Shown here: positions 1 through 10,784 of the stretch, piece after piece
Layout of the letters: each line of letters starts with the position of its first letter
How positions within the stretch are numbered: the first letter of the stretch is position 1
Assembly (NCBI RefSeq): GCF_037300705.1
Contig: NZ_CP147776.1
Coordinates: 4,340,001-4,404,000 of the forward strand
Reading direction: 5' to 3'
Length of the DNA stretch: 64,000 bases
Origin: Massilia sp. W12
GTDB taxonomy: Bacteria; Pseudomonadota; Gammaproteobacteria; Burkholderiales; Burkholderiaceae_D
The notes under the pieces: generated by a model
What the model was told of the DNA's origin: nothing
The model's database searches: none
What the model saw: only the letters and a program-made list of their open reading frames with translations
Translations under genes and position numbers: made by a program

Positions 1-1181
1 ACCCCGTCGCCGGCGCTGGCCACCGCCATATGCAACCAATCAGCGCGCTTTCGGTGCGCTTCCAATTCCAGCTGTTGTTGCGCATTGCTGCGCTGGGTTT
101 GCAGATGGCGGCGGCGGTAATACTGGCTCATCGCCAAACTCAGCGCCAATACCAGAATGGCCGCGCCGATGCTGGCGATACTTTGCCAGGACCAGGTTTG
201 CGGCGCTTCTTCATATAAAAAACCATCCAGTGGAAAATCCTGGCGCAACATGCCAAGTTCGGCATACACATTCGCGATCTGCTTCCAGCGCAAATGATTG
301 GAATAGCCCATTTCCACCAGGCGCGGTTGCAATAAGGCGTCCATTTGCTGCGCTTCATACATCAGCTGTTCGCGCGTCATGCGCTTGCTGTATTTTTGCA
401 AAATCAGATCAACGATTTCATCCGGATGCGCCATCGCGTACTTCCAGCCGCGCATGCTGGCGGCGCGGAATTTGCGCACCAGCTCCGGTTTATCGCGCAA
501 CATTTTTTCGGTGGTAAACAGATTGTCGCCATAAAAATCAATCCCCACGCTGCGCGGGGAAAACATCAGATATGGCGTGGCCTGCTTGTCCAGCCAGTAC
601 ATGGCGTCGGTGACATAGGCGCTCATCGCATCCACCCGGCCCGCTTTCAAATCCTGCACATTGAAGCTGTGTTCAACCCGCTGCAAACCATCCAGCGGCA
701 GATTCATGCGTTTGAACAAGGCGTGAATTTCTTCATCATGCTGGCCCAGCATCACTTGCCGGCCCAGCAATTGCTCAATCCGTTTGACGCCGGAGGCTTG
801 CCGCACCAGCAGGACATTGGGGGAATGTTGAAAGATAGAGGCCAGCAAAACCACCGGGCGGCCACGTCCGCGCTGTAATAAAAGACTGCTGTTGGCGACG
901 CCAAACTGCGCGCGCCCGCTCAAGACTTCTTCTTGCTCATCGTAGCCGGGACGCGCCTCTTTCAGCGTTACATCCAAACCGGCTTCACGAAAAAAGCCTT
1001 TTTCCTGCGCCGCGTAATATCCGGCGAATTGAAATTGATGCAGCCATTTCAGCTGCAATACCACTTGCTCCGCCGCCAGCGCCGGAACAAGCGCGCACCA
1101 CATGAGGCACGCTGCGCAAGACAGGCGCAGCAGGAAACGCCGGCGCACAGTAATCAGTGACAGGGATCTGGCGGCAAGCAC
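1..1181 (-). CDS. THI5/NMT1-type periplasmic sensor protein (partial, 3' end off window)
   Basis: I translated this open frame by hand on the minus strand; it has no stop before the window edge. After a signal-like N-terminus (LSCAACLMWCALVPALAAE) comes an NMT1/THI5-type substrate-binding domain: LKWLHQFQFAGYYAAQEKGF, then GFFREAGLDV and GIDFYGDNLFTTE. A membrane segment near residues 320-340 (SIASIGAAILVLALSLAMS) is followed by a charged helix (RRRHLQTQRSNAQQQLELEA), which in this family usually leads into PAS, GGDEF or histidine kinase modules. That output domain lies outside the window. I chose GTG at 1181 because AAGGAG sits just upstream; the start is uncertain. The gene lies 43 bp behind the Hpt-receiver gene, as the last visible member of the chemosensory run. 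It probably binds a pyrimidine-like or other small ligand in the periplasm, which is inference. Confidence 0.8.
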   Translation of the reverse strand, partial: MLAARSLSLITVRRRFLLRLSCAACLMWCALVPALAAEQVVLQLKWLHQFQFAGYYAAQEKGFFREAGLDVTLKEARPGYDEQEEVLSGRAQFGVANSSLLLQRGRGRPVVLLASIFQHSPNVLLVRQASGVKRIEQLLGRQVMLGQHDEEIHALFKRMNLPLDGLQRVEHSFNVQDLKAGRVDAMSAYVTDAMYWLDKQATPYLMFSPRSVGIDFYGDNLFTTEKMLRDKPELVRKFRAASMRGWKYAMAHPDEIVDLILQKYSKRMTREQLMYEAQQMDALLQPRLVEMGYSNHLRWKQIANVYAELGMLRQDFPLDGFLYEEAPQTWSWQSIASIGAAILVLALSLAMSQYYRRRHLQTQRSNAQQQLELEAHRKRADWLHMAVASAGDG

Positions 1182-1224
1182 ACACACTCCTTTGGGTGAA
1201 TGCAAAGCAAGCGCAAAGCGCGCC

Positions 1225-1989
1225 TTACGCCGCCTCCCATTCGCTGAGAATGGATTTCAACAGAGCATCCAGGCGGGTGCTGAGCTGGTCATCTTTGCAC
1301 AAGGTATAGTCTGGCTGAATCAGTCCATTTTGCAAAGCGGGATTTGCAGTCATCAGCACCAGTTTGGGCAAACGCAACATATGATTGAGCTTGAGCGCGG
1401 CGATCAAGGCGCCGCCGTTAAGCATTCGGACTTCCTGCGCAGTCAGCAGCAAATCAAAGCGCTCGCTCAAGGCCCGCCCCAAGGCTTGATAACCATCGCC
1501 TTCGACTGAAATATGGAAATTATTGCGTTGCAAGACCTTGCTCGCGAGCTTGATGACCGTACTCGAATTTTCCACCAGCAAGACATGATAGGCCGCGCTT
1601 TGCGCCGGTTTGCGCACCCGCGCCAGCAGCGCATCGACATCGAATGCCATATCAGGCCGCTGCCGCAAACGCTCGGTGACATGGCGCATGATGTCAAGAT
1701 ATTCCAATGAGATATTGGCGAAATCGAGCGCCTGCAAATCCTGGTTTTCACTGGCCAGGCTCAAAAAATCCTCAAACGGGTGACAGATCGCGGTCAACAC
1801 ATGCAAGCCGTAGGTGCCGCCGCTGCCTTTCAGGCTGTGCACCTGACGATACAACTCGTGAAAGGTATCGGCATCAAAACCGCCGCGCTCCAGGCTTAAC
1901 ACCAGGCTTTCCAACTGCTCCAGACGATCCGGCATTTCAGCCAGATAATTGTCGCGCAGCTTTTGCAACATGGCCTGTATCTGATCCAT
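1225..1989 (-). CDS. Hpt domain plus degenerate receiver protein
   Basis: This 254-residue soluble protein has an Hpt phosphotransfer domain (residues about 1-110) with the phosphorylatable histidine in HSLKGSGGTYG (His51). A receiver-like domain follows (about 135-254). The receiver is degenerate: the acidic pair reads VEN instead of VDD, and the usual phospho-aspartate position reads LLLTAQEV with no Asp, while a late Lys (LCKDD) remains. Such proteins usually shuttle phosphate from a kinase such as CheA to another receiver. Here the C-terminal domain probably acts as a docking or regulatory domain. The start ATG lies 13 bp after the cheB stop, so the two are likely co-transcribed. A longer upstream reading frame overlaps cheB and was not used. 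Confidence 0.85.
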   Translation of the reverse strand: MDQIQAMLQKLRDNYLAEMPDRLEQLESLVLSLERGGFDADTFHELYRQVHSLKGSGGTYGLHVLTAICHPFEDFLSLASENQDLQALDFANISLEYLDIMRHVTERLRQRPDMAFDVDALLARVRKPAQSAAYHVLLVENSSTVIKLASKVLQRNNFHISVEGDGYQALGRALSERFDLLLTAQEVRMLNGGALIAALKLNHMLRLPKLVLMTANPALQNGLIQPDYTLCKDDQLSTRLDALLKSILSEWEAA

Positions 1990-2002
1990 GATGGTCTCTG
2001 CC

Positions 2003-3121
2003 TTATTTACCGAAACGCACGATTTCCGCTGCGATTTGATCCAGCGGCAATTCGACATCCGCTGCGCCGAGTTTGATCGCCTCACGCGGCATGCCAAACA
2101 CCACGCAACTGGCTTCATCCTGCGCAATCGTGCGCGCGCCAGCCTCATGCATCTCGCGCAAACCGCGCGCGCCATCATCGCCCATGCCGGTCATGATGAT
2201 GCCCAGCGCATTGCCGGCGGCGCATTGCGCAACCGACTTGAACAAGACATCGACCGAGGGTTTATGCCGGTTCACCGGCGGGCCGTCAATCACATCGACA
2301 TGATAATACGCGCCGTTTCTGACCAGCCGCATATGCAAGCCGCCCGGCGCCACCAGGGCGCGGCCCGGAATCACACGGTCGCCATGCTTGGCCTCGCGCA
2401 CCTCGATCTGACACAGGCCATCCAGGCGGGAAGCGAACATAGCGGTGAATTTTTCCGGCATATGCTGCACGATCACAATCCCGGGCGAGACGCGCGGCAA
2501 ACCGGTCAGCACCACTTCCAGCGCCTGAGTGCCGCCGGTGGAAGTGCCGATGGCGACAATTTTTTCGGTGGTGCGCGAAAGACTGGGATGGCTGTCGGGC
2601 GCGCTGTGCGCTGCGGCGGACAAGGCCGCCACCCGGGTTGAGGCTTCCGGCAAGACTTCCGGCAAGCTTGGCGCGCGCATCGCGCGCGGGCGGGTTTGCG
2701 CCGCCATTTTGACATTGCGGATTAATTCCTGGCCGGAGGCCGAAATGAAATCTTTTAAACCGATCTTGGGTTTGGTGACATAGCCGACGGCGCCGGCGGC
2801 CAGCGCCTGCATGGTGGTTTCCGCGCCTTTTTCAGTCAGGGTCGAACAAATCACCACCGGAGTTGGCCGTTCGGCCATGATCTTGCGCAAAAAAGTGATG
2901 CCGTCCATACGCGGCATTTCCACGTCCAGCACAATCACATCCGGCCATTCATGCGCCATTTTTTCCTGCGCCAGAATCGGATCAGCGGCCACCCCGATCA
3001 CGCGGATTTGCGCATCCTTTTCCAGCACCTGGCCCATCACCTGTCGCACCACCGCCGAATCATCGACGATCAATACACGGATCTGACCACTGGCGCCAGC
3101 GCCCTGAGTGGGTGGGCTCAT
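2003..3121 (-). CDS. cheB: Chemotaxis response regulator, protein-glutamate methylesterase CheB
   Basis: CheB removes methyl groups from, and deamidates, receptor glutamates, so it mediates adaptation in the cytoplasm. The 372 residues hold an N-terminal receiver ([14 protein letters not shown], phospho-Asp in [10 protein letters not shown], Lys in YVTKPKIGL) and a C-terminal esterase domain. The catalytic Ser is in [11 protein letters not shown], the His in [10 protein letters not shown] and the Asp in [12 protein letters not shown] chose ATG at 3121 because GGAG lies six bases upstream; an in-frame TTG at 3133 overlaps that site. It follows cheR by 70 bp and precedes the Hpt-receiver gene by 13 bp in a leftward operon. 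Confidence 0.96.
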   Translation of the reverse strand: MSPPTQGAGASGQIRVLIVDDSAVVRQVMGQVLEKDAQIRVIGVAADPILAQEKMAHEWPDVIVLDVEMPRMDGITFLRKIMAERPTPVVICSTLTEKGAETTMQALAAGAVGYVTKPKIGLKDFISASGQELIRNVKMAAQTRPRAMRAPSLPEVLPEASTRVAALSAAAHSAPDSHPSLSRTTEKIVAIGTSTGGTQALEVVLTGLPRVSPGIVIVQHMPEKFTAMFASRLDGLCQIEVREAKHGDRVIPGRALVAPGGLHMRLVRNGAYYHVDVIDGPPVNRHKPSVDVLFKSVAQCAAGNALGIIMTGMGDDGARGLREMHEAGARTIAQDEASCVVFGMPREAIKLGAADVELPLDQIAAEIVRFGK

Positions 3122-3191
3122 CTTGTTCTCCAATTAAGTCCATGAAGCTGCGGGTCTGAGAAAAATACGATTCTCTGATCCCGACAGACTT

Positions 3192-4013
3192 CTAGCGACG
3201 GCGGTCGCGCCGATAAGCGCCGGGACCGACATTCACCAGACCATCAATCAAACCATTCAATGACTCAGCAAGGCCAATAAATAATACGCCTTCCGGCTTT
3301 AAATTGGCCAACAATTGGGCCACCACTTTGCGCTTGGTGTCATTATCAAAATAGATCATGACATTGCGCAGGAAAATGACATCAAACGGCACCAGCTCCG
3401 GCAAAGGGTCGATCAGATTGATTTGCGCAAACTCTGCCCGCTCGCGCAAAGGCCGCTCGACCAGAATCTTGCCCTCATATGGCCCGGTGCCATACAGAAA
3501 ATAACGCTTTAATACTTCAGGCGGAATGCCCTCGGTGCGGTCCTGGCTGTACAAGCCGGCGCGCGCCACATCCAGCACCCGGGTCGAAATATCCGAGCCG
3601 CGCACTTCCCATGGAGCGCAGCGGCGTTTATTCGATGCCTCCTGCAAGGTGATGGCGATGGTGTACACCTCTTCACCAGTGGAACAGGCAGCGCTCCAGA
3701 CACGGAAAGTTTCCTCGTGATGCGCTTTCAAAAACAATTCTTCCAGCATCGCAAAGTGCTTCGCTTCACGGAAGAAATAGGTCTCATTGGTGGTCAGCAG
3801 ATTAATCGCAATCTGCAATTCCTCTGGAAATTTACCGCTGCTGATGCGCTCAAAGTATTCACCATAGGTGCGCAGTTGCAAGGTCTGCAAGCGTTTGAAC
3901 AAACGTCCGGTAACCAGGGTTTTTTTGTTCGGCCCGAGTGAAATGCCTGCCAATTTATAGAGCAGTTCGCGGATGGTCCGGTATTCCAGTTCGGTCAGCG
4001 CCTCAATTTCCAT
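3192..4013 (-). CDS. cheR: Chemotaxis protein methyltransferase CheR
   Basis: CheR uses S-adenosylmethionine to methylate glutamates of chemoreceptors, opposing CheB. The 273-residue length is typical. The N-terminal helical domain (LTELEYRTIRELLYKLAGI) precedes the family signature NETYFFREAKHF. The SAM-binding segment is VWSAACSTGEEVYTIAI, and IFLRNVMIYFDN is the conserved motif near the active site. It sits between cheW and cheB in the same direction. Because the three cluster MCPs lack an NWETF-type tail, CheR probably recognises them directly or through the aromatic tail described among the findings. Confidence 0.96.
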   Translation of the reverse strand: MEIEALTELEYRTIRELLYKLAGISLGPNKKTLVTGRLFKRLQTLQLRTYGEYFERISSGKFPEELQIAINLLTTNETYFFREAKHFAMLEELFLKAHHEETFRVWSAACSTGEEVYTIAITLQEASNKRRCAPWEVRGSDISTRVLDVARAGLYSQDRTEGIPPEVLKRYFLYGTGPYEGKILVERPLRERAEFAQINLIDPLPELVPFDVIFLRNVMIYFDNDTKRKVVAQLLANLKPEGVLFIGLAESLNGLIDGLVNVGPGAYRRDRRR

Positions 4014-4046
4014 AGTATCCAGTCAAGCTATGCTAAACGGTCAATT

Positions 4047-4562
4047 TCAAGCCACCATGGCGCCATCCATTCCGGCCAGCTCCTCCATGGCGAAGGTGCG
4101 ATTAATATCCAGAATGATGATGAACTGCTGATCCAGCTTGCCTATGCCTTCGATGAAGTCAGCGCGCACGCTGGCGCCGAACATCGGCGCGTCTTCAATA
4201 TTTTCCGGCCCGATCTCAATCACAGCGGAAACCCCGTCCACCATCACGCCGATATCCATGCGCTCGCCATCGGCCCAGGTTTCAAGAATCACGATGCAAC
4301 TGCGTTTGCCCACTGCGGCCACGCCACGCCCGAGCCGCACCGACAGATCAATCACCGGCACCACTGAACCGCGCAGATTGATCACGCCCCGGATATAGCT
4401 TGGCATCAAGGGCACGGCGGTTAATTGGCCGTACTGAATGATTTCCTTGATTGCCAGAATGCCCACCGCAAACACCTCTTTACCCACCCAGAAACTGAGG
4501 TATTGACCGGCGTGCACACTGCCCCCGTCTTCCACATCCTGCCCGGCTGCTGTCACTTTCAT
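4047..4562 (-). CDS. cheW: Chemotaxis coupling protein CheW (copy 1)
   Basis: This 171-residue protein is a single CheW SH3-like domain that links receptors to the CheA kinase. Conserved stretches are YLSFWVGKEVFAVGILAIKE, the GVINLRGSVVPVIDLSVRLG core and IGVMVDGVSAVIEI. It lies 17 bp behind the stop of the neighbouring MCP gene and 33 bp ahead of cheR. A second CheW (10254-10772) is clearly related, sharing the IKEI, LRGxVVPVIDL and MVDxVSAVI motifs. The pair probably arose by duplication together with an MCP. Confidence 0.95.
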   Translation of the reverse strand: MKVTAAGQDVEDGGSVHAGQYLSFWVGKEVFAVGILAIKEIIQYGQLTAVPLMPSYIRGVINLRGSVVPVIDLSVRLGRGVAAVGKRSCIVILETWADGERMDIGVMVDGVSAVIEIGPENIEDAPMFGASVRADFIEGIGKLDQQFIIILDINRTFAMEELAGMDGAMVA

Positions 4563-4579
4563 CGCGTCTCTCCAGCCTT

Positions 4580-7099
4580 TTAAAAATGCTGCGACGGCTC
4601 AGGCAATGCCAATCTGCGCCCGCCGCTTTGCAGCGCTGCCTTGCCGGACGGCGCTGACAGGGCATGCCATCCTGTTGTGCGCGCCGTCTCATCCCCCAGC
4701 GTAAAGAAAGCCATCAGTTGTTGCAAGTTACTGGCTTGCGAACTCATTTCCTCCGCTGTCGCCGCCAATTGCTCAGAAGCCGCCGCGTTTTGCTGCGTAC
4801 CCTCAGACAGATTTTGCATCGCATGGGTGATTTGATTCAAGCCATTGCTTTGCTCTTCTGAGGCCGCTGAGATTTCATGCACCAGATCGGAAGTTTTGCC
4901 GATTGAAGGGGCCATTTGCGCCAACAGACTGCCGGCCTGATCCGAGACTTTGAGCGATTTTTGCGCCAGTTCGCCAATATCGCGCGCCGCCACCTGACTG
5001 CGCTCGGCCAACTTGCGCACTTCCGCCGCCACCACCGCAAAGCCCTTGCCGTGCTCGCCGGCGCGTGCGGCTTCAATCGCAGCATTCAAGGCCAGCAAAT
5101 TGGTCTGGTAGGCGATGTCATCGACAATCCCGATCTTGCCGGCGATCTCATGCATGGCTTTGGCGGTTTGCTGCACCGCATCACCGGTTTGTCTGGCCTG
5201 ACTCACTGCTGCGCGCGCCATTTCATCGGTGAGTTTGGCGTTATCCGCATTTTGCTGCACCGATTCGCCCATATCGCCAATCGCGCCGAAGGTGCGGTCC
5301 ACACTGTCGGCCTGGCTGCTGGCGGCGCCGGACAAGTCTTGCGCAGTGGAGGAAAGTTCGCGTGCGGCGTTCGCCAGCGCTTCGCCGGCGTCGCGCACCT
5401 GGGTAATCACTTCGCTGAGCTTATCGCCAACCTGATTCACATCGGCCTGCAATTGGCCAAAAATGCCTTGCCGCTCACCATCGATGCGCTGGCTCAAATC
5501 GCCGCGTGAGACCGCGCCCAGCACATCCGCCACTTGCTGCAAACCGCTCTCCGCATTTTCCAGCAGCATATTCATGCGTTCAGCCAGCAGCGCGAAAAAG
5601 CCTTGCTTGCCATCTTCTTGCAGGCGGGCGGAGAAATCGCCGTGCGCCGCGCTTTGCACCACTTCGGCGATTTCCGCTTCAATCGCCACCTCGCGCGTGC
5701 GGTCTTGCCATTCCAGCACCGTGCCCAGATGGCGGCCCTGGAAATGCACCGGGGTGCAGACTAAGCGCAATAAATATGCGCCGAATTGCAATTCCTGCGA
5801 CTGCGCTGATTGCAGCTGCGCCAGCGCAGCCGGATGCAGATTGGCGCTGAATTCTGCCGCCGCCATACCGAGCAAGGCGGCGGCGTCAAACCTGCCGTTG
5901 ACCTGGCGAATCTCGCTATGTGCTTCCTGCATCAGTTGTTGCCCGGCTTGATTCACATAGCGCAACACCGCCTGGGCATCGGCGATCATCACCGCCGAGG
6001 GCGAGCTGTCCAAGGCCTGACGCACACGCGCATTTTCCAGCGCTTGCGCTGCGGCTTGCTCCAGCTGGCTGCGCACTTGTTCCACGGTATCGGAAATCAT
6101 GGCTTCCTGCCCCGGCAGGGCCGGCATTTTCTGGCTATAGTCGCCAGCGGCGTAGGCGGAAAAAACTTGCACCAGTTTTTGCTTGGTCTCGATATGGCCT
6201 TGCGCCAGCGCATTCATGCTGTCCGCCATTTGGCGCAACTGGCCTTGCATGGCGCTGCCGTCAATTCTGTAATCCGTCATGCCACGGGCATGCTCCTGCC
6301 CCATTTCCAGCTGGGCTGCGGCAAATTTTTTGAGCGTGCCGACCATGCCCTCCAGCGCGCGCATCAGTTGCGCGGTTTCATCCCGTCCCTCGCCATCAAT
6401 ATAGCAATCGAGATGGCCTTGCTCGACCTCTTGCGCCACATGCACGGCTTGCTGCAGCGGGCGCACAATGCTGCGGCCAATATAAATCCCGCCGCTCAAC
6501 AGTAAAATCCCGGCGCCGACGGTGCCCCAGAGAATGAATTGCAGGGCTGCGCCAGTGTCATATTTTTTATTGGTTTCATCGTTGAGCGTATTGATGAAAT
6601 CGCTCAACTCGCCCATTTCCTTTTCCAGAACTTCAAAGGATTTTTCAAATTCGGGATACCGTTTTTGCGCTTCCGGATAATTGTTCAGACCGAGTTTGGA
6701 GAATTCAACCGTTTTTCTGATGTAGTCTTCCATCGCCGGTTTGACCTTGGCCACAGCGACTTGGACTTTGTCATTTAAATGCAGTTTTTCGAGGTCTTCG
6801 ATAGCGTCGCGAAAAATCTTGGTGTGCTCGGCAGACTCTTTGAGCAACTCTTCTTCTTTATCTTTTTCGCCAGCCGAACCGGCCAGCATGGCGCCCAGCA
6901 CATCAGCGCGCATGCCGTCATGCATCATGTCGGCGGTCTGTTGGCTCGACAGTGCTTTACTGTTGCGTGCGATTTCCTCTTTCGCTGCGCCCAGTTGCCC
7001 GGCGGCCCAATATCCTGTGCCGCCGGCGATTGCGGTAAACAGCAAACCGCTAATGCTCAGCAACAGGAGCCGCACAGATATTTTCATGTTCTTTAGCAT
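4580..7099 (-). CDS. Methyl-accepting chemotaxis protein with PAS and poly-HAMP modules
   Basis: This 839-residue transmembrane receptor has TM1 near residues 8-30, a periplasmic helical segment to about 190, TM2 ([20 protein letters not shown]) and then a HAMP domain. A PAS-like unit follows ([20 protein letters not shown]), then HAMP-like repeats and the MCP signalling hairpin. The hairpin tip reads [19 protein letters not shown] followed by [20 protein letters not shown]. The C-terminus ends PSQHF rather than in an NWETF-type pentapeptide. AGGAAGAG lies four bases before the ATG at 7099. It is followed 17 bp later by cheW. Its ligand cannot be inferred. Confidence 0.93.
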   Translation of the reverse strand: MLKNMKISVRLLLLSISGLLFTAIAGGTGYWAAGQLGAAKEEIARNSKALSSQQTADMMHDGMRADVLGAMLAGSAGEKDKEEELLKESAEHTKIFRDAIEDLEKLHLNDKVQVAVAKVKPAMEDYIRKTVEFSKLGLNNYPEAQKRYPEFEKSFEVLEKEMGELSDFINTLNDETNKKYDTGAALQFILWGTVGAGILLLSGGIYIGRSIVRPLQQAVHVAQEVEQGHLDCYIDGEGRDETAQLMRALEGMVGTLKKFAAAQLEMGQEHARGMTDYRIDGSAMQGQLRQMADSMNALAQGHIETKQKLVQVFSAYAAGDYSQKMPALPGQEAMISDTVEQVRSQLEQAAAQALENARVRQALDSSPSAVMIADAQAVLRYVNQAGQQLMQEAHSEIRQVNGRFDAAALLGMAAAEFSANLHPAALAQLQSAQSQELQFGAYLLRLVCTPVHFQGRHLGTVLEWQDRTREVAIEAEIAEVVQSAAHGDFSARLQEDGKQGFFALLAERMNMLLENAESGLQQVADVLGAVSRGDLSQRIDGERQGIFGQLQADVNQVGDKLSEVITQVRDAGEALANAARELSSTAQDLSGAASSQADSVDRTFGAIGDMGESVQQNADNAKLTDEMARAAVSQARQTGDAVQQTAKAMHEIAGKIGIVDDIAYQTNLLALNAAIEAARAGEHGKGFAVVAAEVRKLAERSQVAARDIGELAQKSLKVSDQAGSLLAQMAPSIGKTSDLVHEISAASEEQSNGLNQITHAMQNLSEGTQQNAAASEQLAATAEEMSSQASNLQQLMAFFTLGDETARTTGWHALSAPSGKAALQSGGRRLALPEPSQHF

Positions 7100-7286
7100 A
7101 TCGCTCTTCCTACAGGCCTCGGTTAATCAATCCGGCGCAGCTCCAGGCATTGCTGGCCGGTGTTCAGGCAGGGGCTGGGCCTGTGCTCCATGACGATTCA
7201 GTTTGCCTCAGCGCTGAATTTACCATGCGCCAACATGGTGCGCCTCATTTCACGCGCCGCGACATCAGACTGAATCGCTGTCCAGC

Positions 7287-10220
7287 TCAAAATTTCTTGA
7301 AAAAACTTTCATCCGCCAACGCCGGCATGGCTTGCGCCGGCAGCTTGGGCCGCGCTTGCTTGCGGCCAAGCGCTGGCGCAGGCTTGGGCAGGGCGGCGGC
7401 GGCGGCTTGCCCTCCCGTCTGGAAGAAGCTCATCAGTTCCTGTAACTCGCTGGCATGCCCGCTCATTTCCTGTGCCGTCGCCGCCAACTCTTCAGAAGCG
7501 CTGGCGTTTTGCTGTGTGGTTTCGGACAAGCGCCCCATGGCCTGCGTCATTTGCTGCAAGCCGCTGCTTTGCTCTTCCGAGGCGGCGGAAATTTCGCGCA
7601 CCAGATCCGAGGTTTTGCGAATCGCCGGAATCATCTCCCCCAACAGGCGGCCTGCGCCTTGGGACACTTGCACGGAAGCAGCCGCCAATTCGCCGATTTC
7701 ACGCGCGGCGCCCTGGCTGCGCTCAGCCAATTTGCGCACCTCGCCCGCCACCACGGCAAAGCCTTTGCCATGTTCTCCAGCGCGTGCGGCTTCAATTGCG
7801 GCATTCAGCGCCAGTAAATTGGTTTGGTAGGCAATATCATCGACGATGCCGATTTTGGCGGCGATTTTTTGCATCGCATCCACCGTCTGGCGCACCGCTT
7901 CGCCCCCTTGGCTGGCTTTTTCCACTGCTTCCAGCGCATGGCTGTCTGTGACGCGCGCATTCTCCGCATTTTGTGAAACAGATGCCGACATTTCCTCAAC
8001 CGAGGCAGTGGTGCGCACCACGCCATCAGCTTCCTGCCCGGCGGAACTGGAAATGCTGGCGGCAGTGGTGCTGACCTGCCCTGCTGCAGTATTGAGCGAC
8101 TCTGCGGCAGCGCGCACGCGCGAGATGATGTCATGCAGGCGCTCGCCAGTCATATTCACATCCTGTTTGACGCGGCCAAACGTGCCCTCATAGTCATTAC
8201 TGATGCGCTGACTCAAATCGCCGCGCGCAATCGCCGCCAGCACGCGCGCCACATCGTTTAAACCCGCATCGGCGGTTTCCATCAGGCGGTTGATATTGGT
8301 CGCCAGATTGGCGAAGAACAGATTGCTGTCGCTGAACTGCAGGCGCTGGTTAAAGTCGCCATGCGCCGCGCCTTGCACAATCTCGGTGACTTGACGCTCA
8401 ATCGCTTTTTCCGCTGTGCGGTCATGCCATTCCACCACCGCGCCCAGGTTTTTCCCATGGCTCATGATTGGCGTCGCCGCCAGTGAGAAGTAGCGCTTGC
8501 CTATCGTGATTTCCGCGCGGTGAGTGTGATCCAGTCCGTTCAGTAATTGGCGTTGATGGGACGGCTGTTTGTGGAATTGATCAATATTCGCGCCCAGCAC
8601 TTTGGCGGCGTCAAAGTTTGGCAATTGCTGCCGGATGTCGTTTTGCGCGTCGCCAAACATTTGCATCACCGCCTGATTGCCATAGCTGATCACGCCATCT
8701 GCGTCGGCAATCAAGACACAGGTGGAACAGGCGTCCAGCGCCTGGCGTATGCGCAGATTGATCACTGCTTGCTGCGCCGCATCCTGCAAATTGGCTTGCA
8801 CCCGGTCTATCGCCTGGCTGATTTGCAATTCCTGTCCCGGCAAACGGATAAACTTGCCGCTGAAATCGCCATCGGCAAAAGCGCTCATGCTTTCGACAAT
8901 CCGGTGCTTGGTTTGCAAATGCCCTTCCACCAATTGATTGATAGAGTCCGCCATGCGGCGATAGCTGCCGGAAAATTCCGCCAAGGGCATGCGCGCATCG
9001 ACCTGACCCGCACTGTGCGCTGCCGCCATCTTTTGCTGCTCGTCTTCAAATAATTGCAGCTTGCCAGTCATGGCCTGCAGTGCGGACATCAGTTTGCCGA
9101 TTTCATTTGAGGCGCGCACTTCAATCCCGGCTTGCAAATCGCCATCCGCGACTTGTTGCGCCACCCGCACGGCAAACAATAAAGGGCGGGTGATCGAGCG
9201 CACCACCATCACGGCGAACATGGCGGAGAAAAGAATAATCAAGAAAGCGGCCCCGCCCAACATCCACATGGCGCGCTGTTTCTCTTGCACGCGTTGTTTC
9301 AACAGCACATCCAGCTCGGTCAAAATCTGCGTATGCAAGGCGAATTGCAAATCCACCGCCTGCGTCACTTGCTCGAAATAGAGTTGCGGCTTATAGGAAA
9401 AATTATGCGCCTCCAGAATTTCACGCCGTGTCAATTCGACCGCCTGAATGGTGGCAGCATGCGCTGCTTTCTGCTTCTCCTTCAATGACTCGCGCAATTG
9501 GGCATTGGCGCGGAAAGCATGTTCGAGCGAACTCTCCAAGCTCAAACGGCGGCTCTCAGTCCGGTCTATCATGGCTTCCAGGCGGGTTTTTTGCTGCACC
9601 AGCGCCAGGGTTTCTTCCAGCATCCGGCTGCCGGCGCCGCGCATCATGGCCAGACTTTCCATCATCGGCGGCATTTGCGTCATCGCGGCGTCAATCAGGT
9701 AATAGGTGTCGGCATCCGGATCCAGCGCCAGCCCGTATTCATCCACTATTTCTGTATTGACTTTTTGCAGTATGGCAATCAGCTGGGTATGTGCGGCAAA
9801 GCTGTGATCGGCGTCAATTTTGTTCTCGCTGACTTTGCTTTGCAGGTCTTGCCACTGGCTCTGCGCCTGTTGCATCAGCTTACCCAGCACTTCATCGCCG
9901 GAGTCGCCATGCTGCATGGATTTGCTGAAGGCGGCCAGCTTCAAGCCGATATCCTGCGCCAGGGCGCTGCGCTTTTCTTTGACTGCCTGGTTCCCGCTCA
10001 AGGTGATGTTCGATAAACCGCGATGCTGTTGCGTCAAGCGCATCAATTCATACAGACGCGGAAAGTAGGGTGTGCCTTTCAACTCGGTCTTGGTGTAATC
10101 CACCAGTTTTTGCGCTTCATTCAAATACAGCGTGAGCGGAAACATGGTCATCACCAGCGCCAACACGCCCAACACCGCAAATTTCTGCCACAGCAACATC
10201 CGGTTTAATATTGCACGCAC
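7287..10220 (-). CDS. Methyl-accepting chemotaxis protein with large periplasmic sensor
   Basis: This is a 977-residue receptor with TM1 near residues 13-35, a large all-helical periplasmic region of about 280 residues ([20 protein letters not shown], then [10 protein letters not shown]), and TM2 near [27 protein letters not shown] ([20 protein letters not shown]), further HAMP-like repeats and the signalling domain follow ([17 protein letters not shown]). The periplasmic part recalls the nitrate/nitrite-sensing NIT fold, but that is only a resemblance. It starts with GTG at 10220 behind an AGGGGGG ribosome site. The C-terminus ADESFFKKF closely resembles that of the MCP at 10785. Confidence 0.92.
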   Translation of the reverse strand: MRAILNRMLLWQKFAVLGVLALVMTMFPLTLYLNEAQKLVDYTKTELKGTPYFPRLYELMRLTQQHRGLSNITLSGNQAVKEKRSALAQDIGLKLAAFSKSMQHGDSGDEVLGKLMQQAQSQWQDLQSKVSENKIDADHSFAAHTQLIAILQKVNTEIVDEYGLALDPDADTYYLIDAAMTQMPPMMESLAMMRGAGSRMLEETLALVQQKTRLEAMIDRTESRRLSLESSLEHAFRANAQLRESLKEKQKAAHAATIQAVELTRREILEAHNFSYKPQLYFEQVTQAVDLQFALHTQILTELDVLLKQRVQEKQRAMWMLGGAAFLIILFSAMFAVMVVRSITRPLLFAVRVAQQVADGDLQAGIEVRASNEIGKLMSALQAMTGKLQLFEDEQQKMAAAHSAGQVDARMPLAEFSGSYRRMADSINQLVEGHLQTKHRIVESMSAFADGDFSGKFIRLPGQELQISQAIDRVQANLQDAAQQAVINLRIRQALDACSTCVLIADADGVISYGNQAVMQMFGDAQNDIRQQLPNFDAAKVLGANIDQFHKQPSHQRQLLNGLDHTHRAEITIGKRYFSLAATPIMSHGKNLGAVVEWHDRTAEKAIERQVTEIVQGAAHGDFNQRLQFSDSNLFFANLATNINRLMETADAGLNDVARVLAAIARGDLSQRISNDYEGTFGRVKQDVNMTGERLHDIISRVRAAAESLNTAAGQVSTTAASISSSAGQEADGVVRTTASVEEMSASVSQNAENARVTDSHALEAVEKASQGGEAVRQTVDAMQKIAAKIGIVDDIAYQTNLLALNAAIEAARAGEHGKGFAVVAGEVRKLAERSQGAAREIGELAAASVQVSQGAGRLLGEMIPAIRKTSDLVREISAASEEQSSGLQQMTQAMGRLSETTQQNASASEELAATAQEMSGHASELQELMSFFQTGGQAAAAALPKPAPALGRKQARPKLPAQAMPALADESFFKKF

Positions 10221-10253
10221 GATCTGCCCCCCTGGAGTCTGCGCGATTGCGCT

Positions 10254-10772
10254 TTAAGCTTCTTGTAATTGCATATTCGCCAGCGCGCTTAACTCTCCGC
10301 TGCTGAATATCTTGCTGATGTTGAGAATGATCACAAAACCGCTTTCCAGCTTGCCTATGCCTTCCATGAAGTCGGTCTGCAAACTGCCGCCCAGGGCCGG
10401 CGCGGCTTCGATTTGTCTGGCGTCGATATCAATCACCGCCGATACCGCGTCCACCATCACGCCGATATCCACCACCTGCCCGCCAAAGCGGACTTCCAGA
10501 ATCACCACACAACTGCGCCGGCCTTCCTGACTCAAGCCGCGCCCGAGGCGGTAGGCCAGATCAATCACCGGCACCACCGCGCCGCGCAAATTGATGACGC
10601 CGCGCAGCCAGGGCGGCATCAAGGGCACTTCGGTCGGGCTGGCGAACTGCAAAATTTCCTTGATGCATAAAATATTCACGGCAAACGCATCTTTGCCCAG
10701 CACAAAGCTGAGATATTGCCGGATCTCTTCAGCATGTGCAGCCGGCTGGCCTTTGGTGGAGACTTTCATCAC
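10254..10772 (-). CDS. cheW: Chemotaxis coupling protein CheW (copy 2)
   Basis: This 172-residue CheW-domain protein has the signatures YLSFVLGKDAFAVNILCIKE, GVINLRGAVVPVIDLAYRLG and IGVMVDAVSAVIDI. It probably couples the flanking receptors to CheA. It lies 12 bp behind the stop of the MCP gene at 10785 and 33 bp ahead of the next MCP, so receptor, coupler and receptor are packed in one transcript. Its similarity to the other CheW in the cluster supports a tandem duplication of an MCP-cheW unit. Confidence 0.95.
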   Translation of the reverse strand: MMKVSTKGQPAAHAEEIRQYLSFVLGKDAFAVNILCIKEILQFASPTEVPLMPPWLRGVINLRGAVVPVIDLAYRLGRGLSQEGRRSCVVILEVRFGGQVVDIGVMVDAVSAVIDIDARQIEAAPALGGSLQTDFMEGIGKLESGFVIILNISKIFSSGELSALANMQLQEA

Positions 10773-10784
10773 GCTCTCCAGGCA

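Noticed and set aside
2003-2178. Extended start for the Hpt-receiver gene overlapping cheB
   Set aside because: The upstream residues are an out-of-frame reading of the cheB 3' end; the ATG at 1989 begins exactly where Hpt homology starts.
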